From DMER64 sp964554535 (GTDB lineage Bacteria > Bacteroidota > Bacteroidia > Bacteroidales > UBA932): a stretch of DNA of 64,000 nt. The DNA is taken from the NCBI GenBank assembly GCA_964554535.1, contig CAZKPB010000013.1, forward strand, positions 6,851 through 70,850, read 5' to 3'. This document shows, piece after piece, positions 25,285 to 34,929 of this stretch. The translations under genes were made by a program, and so were the position numbers. The notes beneath the pieces were generated by a model. That model saw only the letters and a program-made list of their open reading frames with translations. It did no database searches and was not told the origin of the DNA. The stretch's first letter is position 1. The number at the start of each line of letters is the position of its first letter.

Positions 25285-26152
25285 CCACAAATTTTTCCAA
25301 CAGATAGGCCGGCTGGTAACTGAGTTTGGCCAGGCGTAACCCCTGGTCCCCGCTGTCGTCTTCTCTGTTTATATAGACAGTCTGCGGATATTTTTGCAGC
25401 GTTCTTTCCACAAATGTTTGGTTAATAAACTGATAAAGGCCCTTGTATTGGATGAACGCTTTTTCTATATGTACAATATACGTATTGCTGTTGAGCGGTT
25501 CGCCCACCGTGTAGGCCACCGGCAGGCCGTTGAGGCGTACTAAAAGTCCTTCTACCCGCAATGCTTCAAAATGGTTCAAAATACGCCGCACGGCACAGGT
25601 CTCCTGACGCAGTCCGGTACTCTTGGAACAATTTATAGTAGCGCACCAGCGCTCGTTGAAGTCCATACAGTCGGCAATATTTTGAGCTGTGATGGGTTCC
25701 ACGGTGCATTGGGGGTATTCACGCTTAAAATTATTCAGGAGATTCCGCTTGGCCTGCCATTTCTTGCCCTTGAGGGTAAGTAAGTCTTGTGCCAGATAGA
25801 TGTAGTCAAAACTGTCCCGGTGGGGACTTATGGAAAAAGCGTCCCCAAAAGTGGCGGAGAGCGTTTCGCATTCCTCCCGGCTCATTCCCATAATGGTAAA
25901 CGGCTTTCCGGCGGCAAGCAACCCGTTGACCACCTCGGGGTCGGGACTGCCGGAAAAAAGATAACCATAGCCGCCACTGCACAAAACAAAACCCGGATGT
26001 CCGTTCAGGGAGAGCGGACACCACAGGGTATCAAAATTCAAGGCCCAGCTGTAGAGGGAGGTAAAACAAAACTCGGTACCCTGTTTGTCTTCGGCAACCA
26101 GCAGGGCGTCTATTGCTGATTTGTCTGCCAGGGTGATGGGTCTGAATTCCAT
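25262..26152 (-). CDS. DUF2156 (GNAT-like) protein
   Basis: DUF2156 family, related to the C-terminal acyltransferase-like half of phosphatidylglycerol lysyltransferases. The 296 residues show the family features FTSLYSWALNFDTLWCPLSLNGHPG near the N terminus, FDYIYLAQDLLTLKGKKWQAKRNLLNNFKREYP in the middle, and a GNAT-like C-terminal half (VRLNGLPVAYTVGEPLN, TVYINREDDSGDQGLRLAKLSYQPAYLL). It is soluble, with no signal peptide. The biochemical reaction is unknown; aminoacyl transfer is an inference from the fold. It is the third gene of an operon behind two exported proteases, starting 5 nt after the second. Confidence 0.85.
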   Translation of the reverse strand: MEFRPITLADKSAIDALLVAEDKQGTEFCFTSLYSWALNFDTLWCPLSLNGHPGFVLCSGGYGYLFSGSPDPEVVNGLLAAGKPFTIMGMSREECETLSATFGDAFSISPHRDSFDYIYLAQDLLTLKGKKWQAKRNLLNNFKREYPQCTVEPITAQNIADCMDFNERWCATINCSKSTGLRQETCAVRRILNHFEALRVEGLLVRLNGLPVAYTVGEPLNSNTYIVHIEKAFIQYKGLYQFINQTFVERTLQKYPQTVYINREDDSGDQGLRLAKLSYQPAYLLEKFVATPLRIQ

Positions 26153-26157
26153 AATAA

Positions 26158-27624
26158 TTATTCTGCCAGCCAGGCATTAAGTTGCTGCATCAGTTCTTGC
26201 CGCATGGCTTCCGGCAAGGTGCCTATGCGGGTGGAGTGGCTTCCTCCGGGTTGTACGTAATACAGTACGTTGGGTTTGTTTGGATTGGGTACCGCAGCCG
26301 CGCTCCAGGGGTCCCACTCGCCGTAGATAAAGACCATCTTTGCGTCGCTGTTTTTCACAAAATCACTCATTTTCTTGTATAGCGCCGTATTAAACCGGGG
26401 TTTGTAAAAATCGGGGAGGAACAGGTCCTTCATATAGCCTTTGGCACTCTTGAGGTCCATAGCCGGCATCTTTTGGGTTACCCATTTTCCGGCTACCGCG
26501 GTAGAATCAAATACCACTTCTTTTCCTCTGGCTTTTTGCCGCTCTCTTTTCTTGGCAGCCATCTTCAGTTTCGTGGGACCGTCGGGCACAAAACGGGTGC
26601 GTTCCACCTTGAAGCGGAATGGAGCGGTATCGTAGCCGTAATACCCCAATTCCTGGGCGGCCTGGATAAAGAAGGCTTGGGTGGGTGTCTCACGCATCAG
26701 GTAATCGGGCGAGGCAACGGCAATAAAGTGGGCAAACTGTAACGAGTCGGGGGCGCTTGGAGAAGGAATTTTATCTACAGGGGTGCCCCATTGCCAGAAA
26801 GCAAAGGAATATTCCAGTACGGCATAGTCGTAAATATCACTCAGGGGCAGGGTAAACTTCATATCGGCGTCATTGCAGAATTTGGTAAAGGGCTTCATAA
26901 GGCTGTCTTTCCTTATCAACAGTTCTTTCTGGAAATTCAACACCCGCTCGCGGTCGGCGGCCGAGCCAACCTTTTGGGCAATGAAGGGCTCGTGACGACC
27001 GTCTTCCGCACCCCGGCACAAAGGACCCACGTAAGAAACGGTGATGTCTACGTCGTCGGGATAATAAGAGCGGTACATCAATGCGGTTTGCCCGCCTTTG
27101 CTGATGCCGGTATCAATCCATTTGCCGGGATATATGTCGCGGAACAGCTCACGGACAATATGCACATCATTCATAGCCAGATCTGCGTTGAGGTATTTCC
27201 AGACTCTGGGCTGTGGCGTGGATTTGGAAAAATAGCGGTGTTCCACAACTATGAGGTTGGCGTCCAGCAGGCGGGACAATTCTTCGCGGTATCGCGGGCT
27301 GGAAGCATAATCCGCCCCGTAGCCTTCTGTCACCAATACTGTGGGACGGTCAAATCCAACGTGCATCACAAAAACGCGCTGGTCAAAAAAGCCGTCGCGG
27401 ATACTTTTGGGGTTTACCATCTGGCGGACGGTAATCAGGTATTTTTCTTTGAAATCGTTACTTTCCATACGGGTGACGGAAGTCACGTTTTCCAGGTCTG
27501 TGAGCGTCTGTTCAAAAGTCTTTAAGGAAGTGCGGGGGCTTGTTAGGGTCTGTGCCGGTGCAGCCTGGGTGGAGAGCAGGCAAATCGTCAACAGCAGTGG
27601 GAAAAAGGAGTGTTTAAATTTCAT
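26158..27624 (-). CDS. Secreted serine aminopeptidase (S28/S37-like)
   Basis: Alpha/beta-hydrolase protease of the PS-10/S37 group, which removes short peptides from polypeptide N termini. From the ATG at 27624 (a TTG 15 nt upstream is less likely) it has 488 residues. It begins with a signal peptide (HSFFPLLLTICLLSTQAAPA). The catalytic triad candidates are the Ser in GISKGGQT (about 192), Asp in YGEWDPW (about 435) and His in GGSHSTRIGTLP (about 463). It starts 1 nt after the S41 lipoprotein stop. The gene set suggests extracytoplasmic peptide breakdown. Confidence 0.88.
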   Translation of the reverse strand: MKFKHSFFPLLLTICLLSTQAAPAQTLTSPRTSLKTFEQTLTDLENVTSVTRMESNDFKEKYLITVRQMVNPKSIRDGFFDQRVFVMHVGFDRPTVLVTEGYGADYASSPRYREELSRLLDANLIVVEHRYFSKSTPQPRVWKYLNADLAMNDVHIVRELFRDIYPGKWIDTGISKGGQTALMYRSYYPDDVDITVSYVGPLCRGAEDGRHEPFIAQKVGSAADRERVLNFQKELLIRKDSLMKPFTKFCNDADMKFTLPLSDIYDYAVLEYSFAFWQWGTPVDKIPSPSAPDSLQFAHFIAVASPDYLMRETPTQAFFIQAAQELGYYGYDTAPFRFKVERTRFVPDGPTKLKMAAKKRERQKARGKEVVFDSTAVAGKWVTQKMPAMDLKSAKGYMKDLFLPDFYKPRFNTALYKKMSDFVKNSDAKMVFIYGEWDPWSAAAVPNPNKPNVLYYVQPGGSHSTRIGTLPEAMRQELMQQLNAWLAE

Positions 27625-27625
27625 G

Positions 27626-29005
27626 TTATAGTATATCAATTAATTGTCCATTATGTGCCTTGGCGGGCATTTCCAAACGGTGGAGCGTATAGCCGGTCGG
27701 CGTGGCTTTTGCGGCGGTGGCGCGGTCCGTATCCGCCGAGGGGAATCCAATGGCTTTCAAGGCCTCGGCCAGGCACAATTCCTGCGGATTACCCAGTTCC
27801 ATCACGTTTCCAAACAACACATCCTCTACGGAAACATCCGGAATGAAACCATTCTTGAAATCGGTGACTCCCAGTTTGTTGGCGTATTTGTACAGGATGA
27901 TACAGGCTCCCCAGTCGGCAATATCCGCTTCGTCCGGAATGAAATACGAGGCGGCGGTGTATTTGCCCCGGGTGGGCGATCCAATGGTGATGACCTCCAT
28001 ATAGGGGTCCAGGCCGCAGATAAGCAGTTCCGAGGCACTGGCCGTCCAGTCTCCCGTAATGACGTACAGGCGTGATAAATTCAGATTGGTGCGGATTTCA
28101 TCCGCCTTGGGGAAATAAGAATACAACTGGTCCTTGCGGTTTTCTTTATTCCAGTAGTCCATATACAGGTCATTCCAAATCTTGGATATCAGCAGGGTGT
28201 TTCCGTCCAGGCAAGAAGCCGGACACAAGCTGCCAATCAGTTGCGAGGCTGTGGTGAGCAATCCTCCCGGATTGTAACGCAAATCCAGTACCACGTCCTG
28301 TACCCCGGCGTCCTTAAAGGCACTCAAAGCGGTTTCCAATGGCTCAATGGCGGCTGAGGTAAAATCGGTAAAACAGAGATAGCCCGCCTTGTGCGCGCCC
28401 TCTTCCAGCACGTTCCATTCCACCACGGGATTCAGGGTCTGCTTGCGGGCGGTGAGCGATACGCTGCTGCCCGTATGGATACCGTCCTCCAGCACGTGAC
28501 CAAACGTAAGCAGTGCGGTGGGGCTGTTGTACAGGTCCATATAGTTGTCACGGGTAATGTCATTGTTGTTCATTTTGACAAAAATATCACCCCGTTTGAT
28601 GCCGGCTTCTGCAGCCGGAGTGTCCGGGTATACAAAACGGACAATGGCAAACATGTTGTTGGTGTTGGAAAAAGACCCCCATGCCAGGGCGTAGCCAAAA
28701 GTGGTTTCCACGCCTTCCGTTTCTTCCAGTTCGGTGGCTATGTCGGGGGTAATGTAGGACCAGCCGTCTTCTGTCCTGTAACAGAGTTTTTCAAAAAAGT
28801 CCACCGGGTCAGCATCGCTCATTGGATCAAGTCCCTGAGGGATATGATCTTCCCAAAGGTAGACTTCTTCCATGGTGCTTTTCATATAAGAGTTGACTTT
28901 CTGGGCGACGGTGGTGGGCTGGTTGTCTTTTTTGCACGAAACCGTGCACAATAAGGCGGCCAATGAAAGAAAACATATGGTGGTTTTAAAACTTGTGCGA
29001 GTCAT
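27626..29005 (-). CDS. Lipoprotein S41 protease with PDZ domain
   Basis: C-terminal-processing-type protease, 459 residues, anchored as a lipoprotein (FLSLAALLCTVSC|KK). A PDZ domain is visible around residues 120-170 (YPDTPAAEAGIKRGDIFVKMN), followed by the S41 core with VVLDLRYNPGGLL, the likely nucleophile in TGDWTASASELL, and the Lys in GSPTRGKYTAA (Ser-Lys dyad type). It heads a three-gene minus-strand operon with the S37-like protease and the DUF2156 gene. A near-match -7 box (TACTTTCG, 29032-29025) lies 19 nt upstream of the ATG. Confidence 0.92.
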   Translation of the reverse strand: MTRTSFKTTICFLSLAALLCTVSCKKDNQPTTVAQKVNSYMKSTMEEVYLWEDHIPQGLDPMSDADPVDFFEKLCYRTEDGWSYITPDIATELEETEGVETTFGYALAWGSFSNTNNMFAIVRFVYPDTPAAEAGIKRGDIFVKMNNNDITRDNYMDLYNSPTALLTFGHVLEDGIHTGSSVSLTARKQTLNPVVEWNVLEEGAHKAGYLCFTDFTSAAIEPLETALSAFKDAGVQDVVLDLRYNPGGLLTTASQLIGSLCPASCLDGNTLLISKIWNDLYMDYWNKENRKDQLYSYFPKADEIRTNLNLSRLYVITGDWTASASELLICGLDPYMEVITIGSPTRGKYTAASYFIPDEADIADWGACIILYKYANKLGVTDFKNGFIPDVSVEDVLFGNVMELGNPQELCLAEALKAIGFPSADTDRATAAKATPTGYTLHRLEMPAKAHNGQLIDIL

Positions 29006-29047
29006 ATTAAAATGATTTATCAGGCGAAAGTACTAATTTTAATTGTT

Positions 29048-29055
29048 TACCTTTG
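29048..29055 (+). promoter_or_regulatory. -7 promoter element for tyrS
   Basis: TACCTTTG located 29 nt before the tyrS ATG, divergent from the S41 operon. It also shows that an upstream in-frame TTG at 29043 cannot be the translation start. Confidence 0.6.
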
Positions 29056-29084
29056 CAGAAAATATACCAACTTATAAAAGAGAT

Positions 29085-30374
29085 ATGAAAAATTTTGTAG
29101 CCGAACTCAAGTGGAGAGGAATGATTCACAATATAATGCCCGGCACCGAAGAACAGCTCAATAAGGAAATGACGTCCGCCTATCTTGGAATTGACCCCAC
29201 GGCAGATTCGCTGCATATTGGTCATTTGGTGGGAGTTATGATGTTAAGACACTTTCAGCAGTGCGGTCACAGACCGTTGGCCGTGGTAGGCGGAGCCACC
29301 GGAATGATTGGCGACCCGTCCATGAAATCGGCAGAGCGTGTGCTGCTGGATGAAACCACGTTGCGCCACAACCAGGAGTGCATCAAAAAACAATTGGCCC
29401 GTTTTCTGGATTTTGAGAGTGGTGCCCCTAATGCCGCGCTGTTACTCAACAATTATGACTGGACAAAGGACTATACGTTTCTGAATTTTGCCCGTGATAT
29501 AGGAAAGCATATCACCGTCAACTATATGATGAGCAAGGATTCGGTAAAGAAACGCCTGAGCGGGGAAGATACCGAGGGGATGTCGTTTACCGAATTCACC
29601 TACCAGCTGTTGCAGGGCTACGACTACTTGTACCTGTACAAGACGTACGGTTGCCGCCTGCAGGTGGGCGGCTCTGACCAGTGGGGAAACATCACCACTG
29701 GGGCCGAGTTGATTCGCCGCAAGGAAGGGGGTGAGTGCTATGCACTGACCTGCCCGCTTATCACAAAAGCAGACGGCGGCAAATTCGGAAAGACCGAGTC
29801 GGGCAATGTCTGGCTGGACCCCAAACGGACAAGTCCCTATACGTTCTACCAATTCTGGATGAATGTGAGTGACGAGGACGCCCGGAAATATATCAAGATC
29901 TTTACTTCGCTGTCGCAGGAAACCATTGAAAGCTTGGATGCCGCCCACGCGCTGGAACCCCACAAACGCATACTGCAGGCCGAATTGGCAAAACAAGTAA
30001 CAATTATGGTACACGGAGAAAACGAATATAACAAAGCCGTTACAGCGTCTCAGATACTCTTTGGTCAGGGGACCAGAGAACAGTTGATGGACCTGGATGA
30101 ACAGACCTTCCTTTCCGTTTTTGCCGGGGTGCCTCAATTTGAGGTGGCACTAAATGTTTTTCCACAGTCTGTAACAGAGTTGTTAGCAGTAAATACCTCT
30201 ATTTTCCCCTCCAAGGGCGAGTGCCGCAAACTCATTCAGGGAGGTGGATTGTCCATTGATAAGGAAAAAGTGTTGCAGGCGGATGCCCCCGTTTCCGCCT
30301 CACAGTTGATTCAGGGAAAGTACCTGCTGGTGCAGAAAGGGAAAAAGAATTATTACATAATCAAAGCCTTATGA
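29085..30374 (+). CDS. tyrS: Tyrosyl-tRNA synthetase
   Basis: Charges tRNA-Tyr. From the ATG at 29085 the protein has 429 residues, as expected. The class I signatures are HIGHLVGVMML (about residue 45) and KFGKTESGN, the KMSKS equivalent (about 235). The tyrosine-site motif GGSDQWGNITTG and YQLLQGYDYLYLY are conserved. A C-terminal S4 RNA-binding domain (about 360-429, SKGECRKLIQGGGLSIDKEKV) completes the protein. It overlaps rbfA by 4 nt. Confidence 0.97.
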   Translation: MKNFVAELKWRGMIHNIMPGTEEQLNKEMTSAYLGIDPTADSLHIGHLVGVMMLRHFQQCGHRPLAVVGGATGMIGDPSMKSAERVLLDETTLRHNQECIKKQLARFLDFESGAPNAALLLNNYDWTKDYTFLNFARDIGKHITVNYMMSKDSVKKRLSGEDTEGMSFTEFTYQLLQGYDYLYLYKTYGCRLQVGGSDQWGNITTGAELIRRKEGGECYALTCPLITKADGGKFGKTESGNVWLDPKRTSPYTFYQFWMNVSDEDARKYIKIFTSLSQETIESLDAAHALEPHKRILQAELAKQVTIMVHGENEYNKAVTASQILFGQGTREQLMDLDEQTFLSVFAGVPQFEVALNVFPQSVTELLAVNTSIFPSKGECRKLIQGGGLSIDKEKVLQADAPVSASQLIQGKYLLVQKGKKNYYIIKAL

Positions 30375-30715
30375 CAGAAGACAGTACAAGACAACTGAAA
30401 GTGGCCCGGCAGGTGCAGAAAGACTTGTCGGAAATTTTCCGTCTTCAGGGAATGGCGCCCTACGGCGGGGCAATGATTACCGTGACCAACGTGCGCATAA
30501 GCCCGGACTTGGCGGTGGCGCGTGTATGGTTGAGTATTTTTCCCTCGGCCAAAGCAAAGGAAGTGCTGGCTTCCGTGCAGGCGCAGTCCCGCAGTATCCG
30601 GGGCGAGCTGGGTCACCGGGTGGCCAAGCAATTGCGTATTGTGCCCGACCTTTCTTTCCTGATAGACGATTCGCTGGATTACGTAGAGCATATTGACGAG
30701 TTGCTGAAAATGTAG
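30371..30715 (+). CDS. rbfA: Ribosome-binding factor A
   Basis: Small KH-fold protein that matures the 5' end of 16S rRNA in the 30S subunit. It has 114 residues with the family landmarks VARQVQKDLSEIF at the N terminus, ITVTNVRISPDLAVARVWLSIFP, and IRGELGHRVAKQLRIVPDLSFLIDDSLDYVEHIDELL (C-terminal KH part). It is coupled to tyrS through an ATGA overlap, and followed after 18 nt by the permease gene. Confidence 0.95.
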   Translation: MTEDSTRQLKVARQVQKDLSEIFRLQGMAPYGGAMITVTNVRISPDLAVARVWLSIFPSAKAKEVLASVQAQSRSIRGELGHRVAKQLRIVPDLSFLIDDSLDYVEHIDELLKM

Positions 30716-30733
30716 TAGTCCGGAATATTACTT

Positions 30734-31948
30734 GTGAAATTAGCTTTATTCATAGCCTGGCGTTATTTATTTGCCAAAAAATCCCGGCAGGTAATTAATG
30801 TCATTTCCTGGATCAGTGCCGCGGGCATTGCGCTGGGTACCATGGCGCTTGTGATTGTGTTGTCGGTGTATAACGGATTTGACAATCTGGTGCTGGCTAT
30901 GTACCGTAACTTTGACTCAGACCTGCTGATAAGGCCGGTGGCCGGAAAAGTATTTACCCCATCGCCCCAATTTGCCGCTTTTGCGGGTGATGCGCGCATT
31001 GCTGCGGTGTGTCCCGTAATAGAAGAGGATGTGTTTCTGCAGTATCGCGGACAACAGGCGGTGGCCACTGTAAAGGGGGTTGACAGTACTTTTGTGGCCA
31101 TTACTCCTCTGCAGCATCAAATACAGCACGGAAAGTTTGACGTCTATTTTGGCGAGTTGGAAGAAGTGGTCATGGGCAGGGGGCTGGCCAATCAACTGGG
31201 GGTGAATGTGGCTTTTGTTGATCCGCTCTGGATATATTATCCGGAAAAGGGGGGGGCGTTTTCTCCCCTTAATCCCATGGGCTCCATCAAGAGAGAAAAA
31301 TTGTACCCCGCAGGGATTTTTGCAGTAGAGCAACAATATGATTCTCGCTACCTGTTTATACCCATAGCCACCGCCCGCCGGTTGTTTTCCTATACCGACC
31401 AGTTGAGTTATGTAGAATTGAAATTGCAGGACGGTGTCAAGGTGAAGCCGCTTCAAAAACAATTGATGCAGCAACTCGGGCCGGATTTTGAAGTACTCAA
31501 CCGCCGTCAGCAGAACCGGACGCTATACAAGATGATGACTACGGAAAAGGCGGTAATTTTTGTGCTTTTGGCCTTTATTGTGCTTATTATTTCCTGCAAT
31601 GTGCTGGGGTCGCTGGGAATGCTTATTCTGGAAAAGAAACAGGACGTGGAAATATTGCGCAGTATGGGGGCCTCGGCCAAATTAATTAAACGCATTTTTC
31701 TTTTGGAAGGCTGGCTTATTTCCGTGTTGGGTCTCGTGGCCGGGCTGTTATTGGGGCTTATGGTCTGCAAGGCACAGATTTACTTTGGAATCATCAAACT
31801 TCCGGGTAGTTTTGCGGTACGTTTTTATCCGGTAGACGTTCACTTGACAGATGTTTTGCTGATTGTCGCTTCGGTGCTTGGTCTGGGCTTTCTGGCCGCT
31901 TATGCTCCGGTACGTTCTGTTTTCAGTAAGGCCGTTTCAAGAACTTAA
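30734..31948 (+). CDS. LolC/LolE-like ABC transporter permease
   Basis: FtsX-superfamily permease of the lipoprotein-release type. The 404 residues start at a GTG. One TM segment is at the N terminus (AAGIALGTMALVIVLSVYNGF), then a large periplasmic domain (about 45-265), then three TM segments (FVLLAFIVLIISCNVLGSLGMLI, LISVLGLVAGLLLGLMVC, VLLIVASVLGLGFLAAYAP). The LolC/E hallmark KKQDVEILRSMGAS lies in the coupling loop. In Bacteroidota a single LolC/E-type subunit normally pairs with a LolD ATPase encoded elsewhere, and none is seen here. It is the third gene after tyrS-rbfA. Confidence 0.87.
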   Translation: MKLALFIAWRYLFAKKSRQVINVISWISAAGIALGTMALVIVLSVYNGFDNLVLAMYRNFDSDLLIRPVAGKVFTPSPQFAAFAGDARIAAVCPVIEEDVFLQYRGQQAVATVKGVDSTFVAITPLQHQIQHGKFDVYFGELEEVVMGRGLANQLGVNVAFVDPLWIYYPEKGGAFSPLNPMGSIKREKLYPAGIFAVEQQYDSRYLFIPIATARRLFSYTDQLSYVELKLQDGVKVKPLQKQLMQQLGPDFEVLNRRQQNRTLYKMMTTEKAVIFVLLAFIVLIISCNVLGSLGMLILEKKQDVEILRSMGASAKLIKRIFLLEGWLISVLGLVAGLLLGLMVCKAQIYFGIIKLPGSFAVRFYPVDVHLTDVLLIVASVLGLGFLAAYAPVRSVFSKAVSRT

Positions 31949-31960
31949 CCCACTTTGTAT

Positions 31961-34879
31961 ATGGGCCGTCACATTGTGTCAATACTCGCAAGACTTGCGC
32001 TGGTTTTGTTCTTTGCCTGTGTTTTTACACCGGCGTTGAGGGCCCAGTACTATCTTACGGGAGAAGATCCCGCTCGGCTCAAATGGAACCAGTTGCGTAC
32101 CGGCTCCATACAGTTGATTTATCCGCAAGGGCTGGATTCGCTGGCGTTCCGTTATGCCTACCTGATGGAGCACTCCTCGGCCGCGCTGATGCAGTCGTTG
32201 CGCACCGTCACACCCCGTATTCCGGTGGTTCTGCATCCCTATGACTTGAACAGCAACGGGCTGGTGGTCTGGGCTCCCAAACGGATGGAAGTGCAAACCA
32301 CCCCTCCGTCTGAAGACGGGAATGCGCAGAATTGGGAAAAACAATTAGTCTTGCACGAGGTCCATCACGTGGCCCAGATGCAGCGCGCCGGTGAAAATGT
32401 CATCAAACCTTTGGGCTGGTTTCTGGGCCAGCAGGCCGAGGGTCTTTCCGTGGGGCTTTACTTTCCGTCCTGGATGCTGGAAGGGGATGCCACTCTGGAA
32501 GAGACGCTGCTCTCTTCTGCGGGCAGAGGCCGGGAAGCGTCTTTCCTGATGCCCTACAAGGCGTATTGGGCCGATTCTATACAGTTCAGTGCCGACAAAT
32601 GGGGTCTTGGTTCATACGTAGACCGGATTCCCGACAAATATGCCAACGGCTATTTCCGTCTTTCGGCCGCTCGGGCGGTCAGTGACCCCGGAGCGATGGA
32701 CCGGATGTTTACCCGCATCACTAAGAAACCCTACTGGCCCTTTGTCTTCAGACGCTCGTTCAAAGAACATTTGGGAACTACCGCCGTGGGTTTATGGAAA
32801 AACGCGCGGCAGACTTACGGCACCTTGTGGGAAGCACAGCAACAGGCAAAAGTGCCTTTTTCGGCCGGAGAGGTATGGGGCCCGGAATCCAAATATTATG
32901 CCGAGTACCGCTCGCCCGTGGTGCTTGTGGACAGTATGGGCCACCGGACGGTGTATGCCCGTCGGTGGTCTCAGCAACAGACGTCTTCTCTGGTGCGGCT
33001 GGCTCGCGGGGAAGCCTCGGATCCGGAGTTGTTGTGCCGGCTGGGGGCTGTCAATTCTCGCCTGAGCACGGACGGTCGCTATATCTACTGGTCGGAAAAT
33101 GTCTCGGGACACCGCTGGGCCCATGAGAATTTTTCGGTGGTGCGCCGCTATGACCTTTCCTCGGGCAAGGCCACGGCGTTGACGCGCCGCACGCGTTATT
33201 TCAATCCCGTGCCGCTCAAGGACTCGGACGTTTTGGCGGTAGTGCATTATCCGGCACAGGGGGGGAGCGAGCTGCATATAATCAGTGCGCTTACCGGGGA
33301 CCTTTTTTTTAAGTATAAAGTCCCGGCAGGCAGGCAGTTGAGCGGGTTGGACTGGCTTGATGGTAACATCCTGGTGGGGGCTTTGACCGGTGATGACGGG
33401 AAGGCCCTGTATTCCGTGGATTTGCGTACCGGGAAATGGACACAGATTACTCCGGCCGGGTTCAGCACCGGGGCTACGGTAAAAACCGGGGCCGGCTGCG
33501 TGTATTTTGAGAACGACCATTCCGGAACGGAAAATATTTGTGCGGTAGCGTTGGATTCTTGCGGGCGGGCCGTCGGAGGGGTCCAACGGCTTACGGAAGC
33601 CGCTTTTGGCGCTTTTGATCCCTTTCCGGCAGGGGACAGATTGTATTACAGTAATTACACATCCAAAGGTTACCGCATCTATTCGCTGCCCACCGACTCG
33701 CTGGTGTCGTTTCCGGAAGATGTGGCGGCGGTCAATACGGCGGGGCCTTTGGACGGCATGACCTCCCCCTTTAATATAGACACGTTGCAGGTACCCGGTT
33801 CATTGCATTATGATACAAAACGGTATCGCAAATTTCCCGCGGTATTCCGCGTTCACTCCTGGATGCCGTTTTATTTTGATATAGATGCGTTGGACCGGGC
33901 CTCCTTCCAAACCTATTATCAGGTGGTGTCGGCAGGGGCTTCCGTGATGGCGCAGAATACGCTGGGTACAGCGGTTTCCTGGCTGGGATACAGGTACCAT
34001 AAAGGATTTCACTCGGGGCATCTGAAATATACGTTCAGCGGCTGGTTACCGGTCATTACCGCCGAGGGGCATTTCAATGAGCGGTGGCAGACCGCTACTA
34101 CCATTGAGCGTACTGAACAAGGAAACAGTATTGTCACGGATACCCTCTCCCGTCCTAATTTCCGTGTTAAACTATATTCGTATATCCCGTTTACATTCAA
34201 TTCGGGCGGTTGGAACCGCGGGTTTATTCCCTCGGTGCGGTATGAGTATACCAACGACCGATATGCCGTTACAGATATTCAAAAACCGGTGACTCGGCAG
34301 ATGTTGCAGTTTGGGATGCAGTTTTATCAGGTACGGCATAAGGCACTCAGAGATATTTATCCGCGCTGGGGCTTGGGACTGAATTTTCAATATGCGCAGG
34401 CTCCGGGAGCTGTCAGGTATTTTACCCGGATTTCCTATGCCCAGGTCTATGGATACCTTCCCGGATTGTTTGGCAACCAGGGGTTAAAACTTACAGTATC
34501 GTATCAGAAACAGGCTTCGGACGGAACAGCGTTCTATTTGGGGTCTTTTCTCAGCGGACCTCGCGGAACGGCAACTTTTTATGCCCCGCAGATGTATCAG
34601 GCCACAGCGGATTATGCCATTCCCATTTTGTTCAGGGATTTTTCATTGCCTCCGGTGTTGTATATAGAACGTATGCAGGTAATTCCTTTTGTTGATTATC
34701 TGCGTACGGCGGGCTATGCCGACGGACGGAAGGAATCATTCGGCGCCGTGGGGGCCGACCTCTTGTTTGATTTTCATATATTCCGCATTGGGTATGAAAT
34801 ATCGGCCGGGATAAGATATGCCTGGACCTTTGACAACCGTCATACCGTGGAGGCGCTTTTTTCCTTGCCTGCGTTCTGA
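31961..34879 (+). CDS. Outer-membrane gluzincin / beta-propeller / beta-barrel protein
   Basis: I recognise the architecture, not a named gene. The 972 residues begin with a signal peptide (ILARLALVLFFACVFTPALRAQ). An N-terminal zinc-peptidase-like domain has HEVHH (HExxH, about 132-136) and, 37 residues later, a candidate third ligand Glu in PSWMLEGDATLEE, the peptidase MA-type layout. A middle region (about 280-600) has repeated short blades like a TolB/PD40 propeller (VNSRLSTDGRYIYWSEN, FPAGDRLYYSNYTS). The last 300 or so residues have alternating aromatic beta-strands and end in an aromatic residue, typical of an outer-membrane barrel. The ATG at 31961 is preferred to the TTG at 31955. 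Substrate unknown. Confidence 0.72.
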   Translation: MGRHIVSILARLALVLFFACVFTPALRAQYYLTGEDPARLKWNQLRTGSIQLIYPQGLDSLAFRYAYLMEHSSAALMQSLRTVTPRIPVVLHPYDLNSNGLVVWAPKRMEVQTTPPSEDGNAQNWEKQLVLHEVHHVAQMQRAGENVIKPLGWFLGQQAEGLSVGLYFPSWMLEGDATLEETLLSSAGRGREASFLMPYKAYWADSIQFSADKWGLGSYVDRIPDKYANGYFRLSAARAVSDPGAMDRMFTRITKKPYWPFVFRRSFKEHLGTTAVGLWKNARQTYGTLWEAQQQAKVPFSAGEVWGPESKYYAEYRSPVVLVDSMGHRTVYARRWSQQQTSSLVRLARGEASDPELLCRLGAVNSRLSTDGRYIYWSENVSGHRWAHENFSVVRRYDLSSGKATALTRRTRYFNPVPLKDSDVLAVVHYPAQGGSELHIISALTGDLFFKYKVPAGRQLSGLDWLDGNILVGALTGDDGKALYSVDLRTGKWTQITPAGFSTGATVKTGAGCVYFENDHSGTENICAVALDSCGRAVGGVQRLTEAAFGAFDPFPAGDRLYYSNYTSKGYRIYSLPTDSLVSFPEDVAAVNTAGPLDGMTSPFNIDTLQVPGSLHYDTKRYRKFPAVFRVHSWMPFYFDIDALDRASFQTYYQVVSAGASVMAQNTLGTAVSWLGYRYHKGFHSGHLKYTFSGWLPVITAEGHFNERWQTATTIERTEQGNSIVTDTLSRPNFRVKLYSYIPFTFNSGGWNRGFIPSVRYEYTNDRYAVTDIQKPVTRQMLQFGMQFYQVRHKALRDIYPRWGLGLNFQYAQAPGAVRYFTRISYAQVYGYLPGLFGNQGLKLTVSYQKQASDGTAFYLGSFLSGPRGTATFYAPQMYQATADYAIPILFRDFSLPPVLYIERMQVIPFVDYLRTAGYADGRKESFGAVGADLLFDFHIFRIGYEISAGIRYAWTFDNRHTVEALFSLPAF

Positions 34880-34897
34880 TTTGCGTTCACTGACAAA

Positions 34898-34929
34898 TTG
34901 ACAGCATTGCTCCCGTGGCACTTCTTTTG
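34898..34929 (+). promoter_or_regulatory. Candidate groESL promoter
   Basis: TTG at 34898-34900 and TTCTTTTG at 34922-34929 are separated by 21 nt, close to the Bacteroidota layout, with one mismatch in the -7 box (TA to TT). The predicted start near 34935 leaves a leader of about 55 nt. No CIRCE element (HrcA operator) is present in the spacer. Confidence 0.35.
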
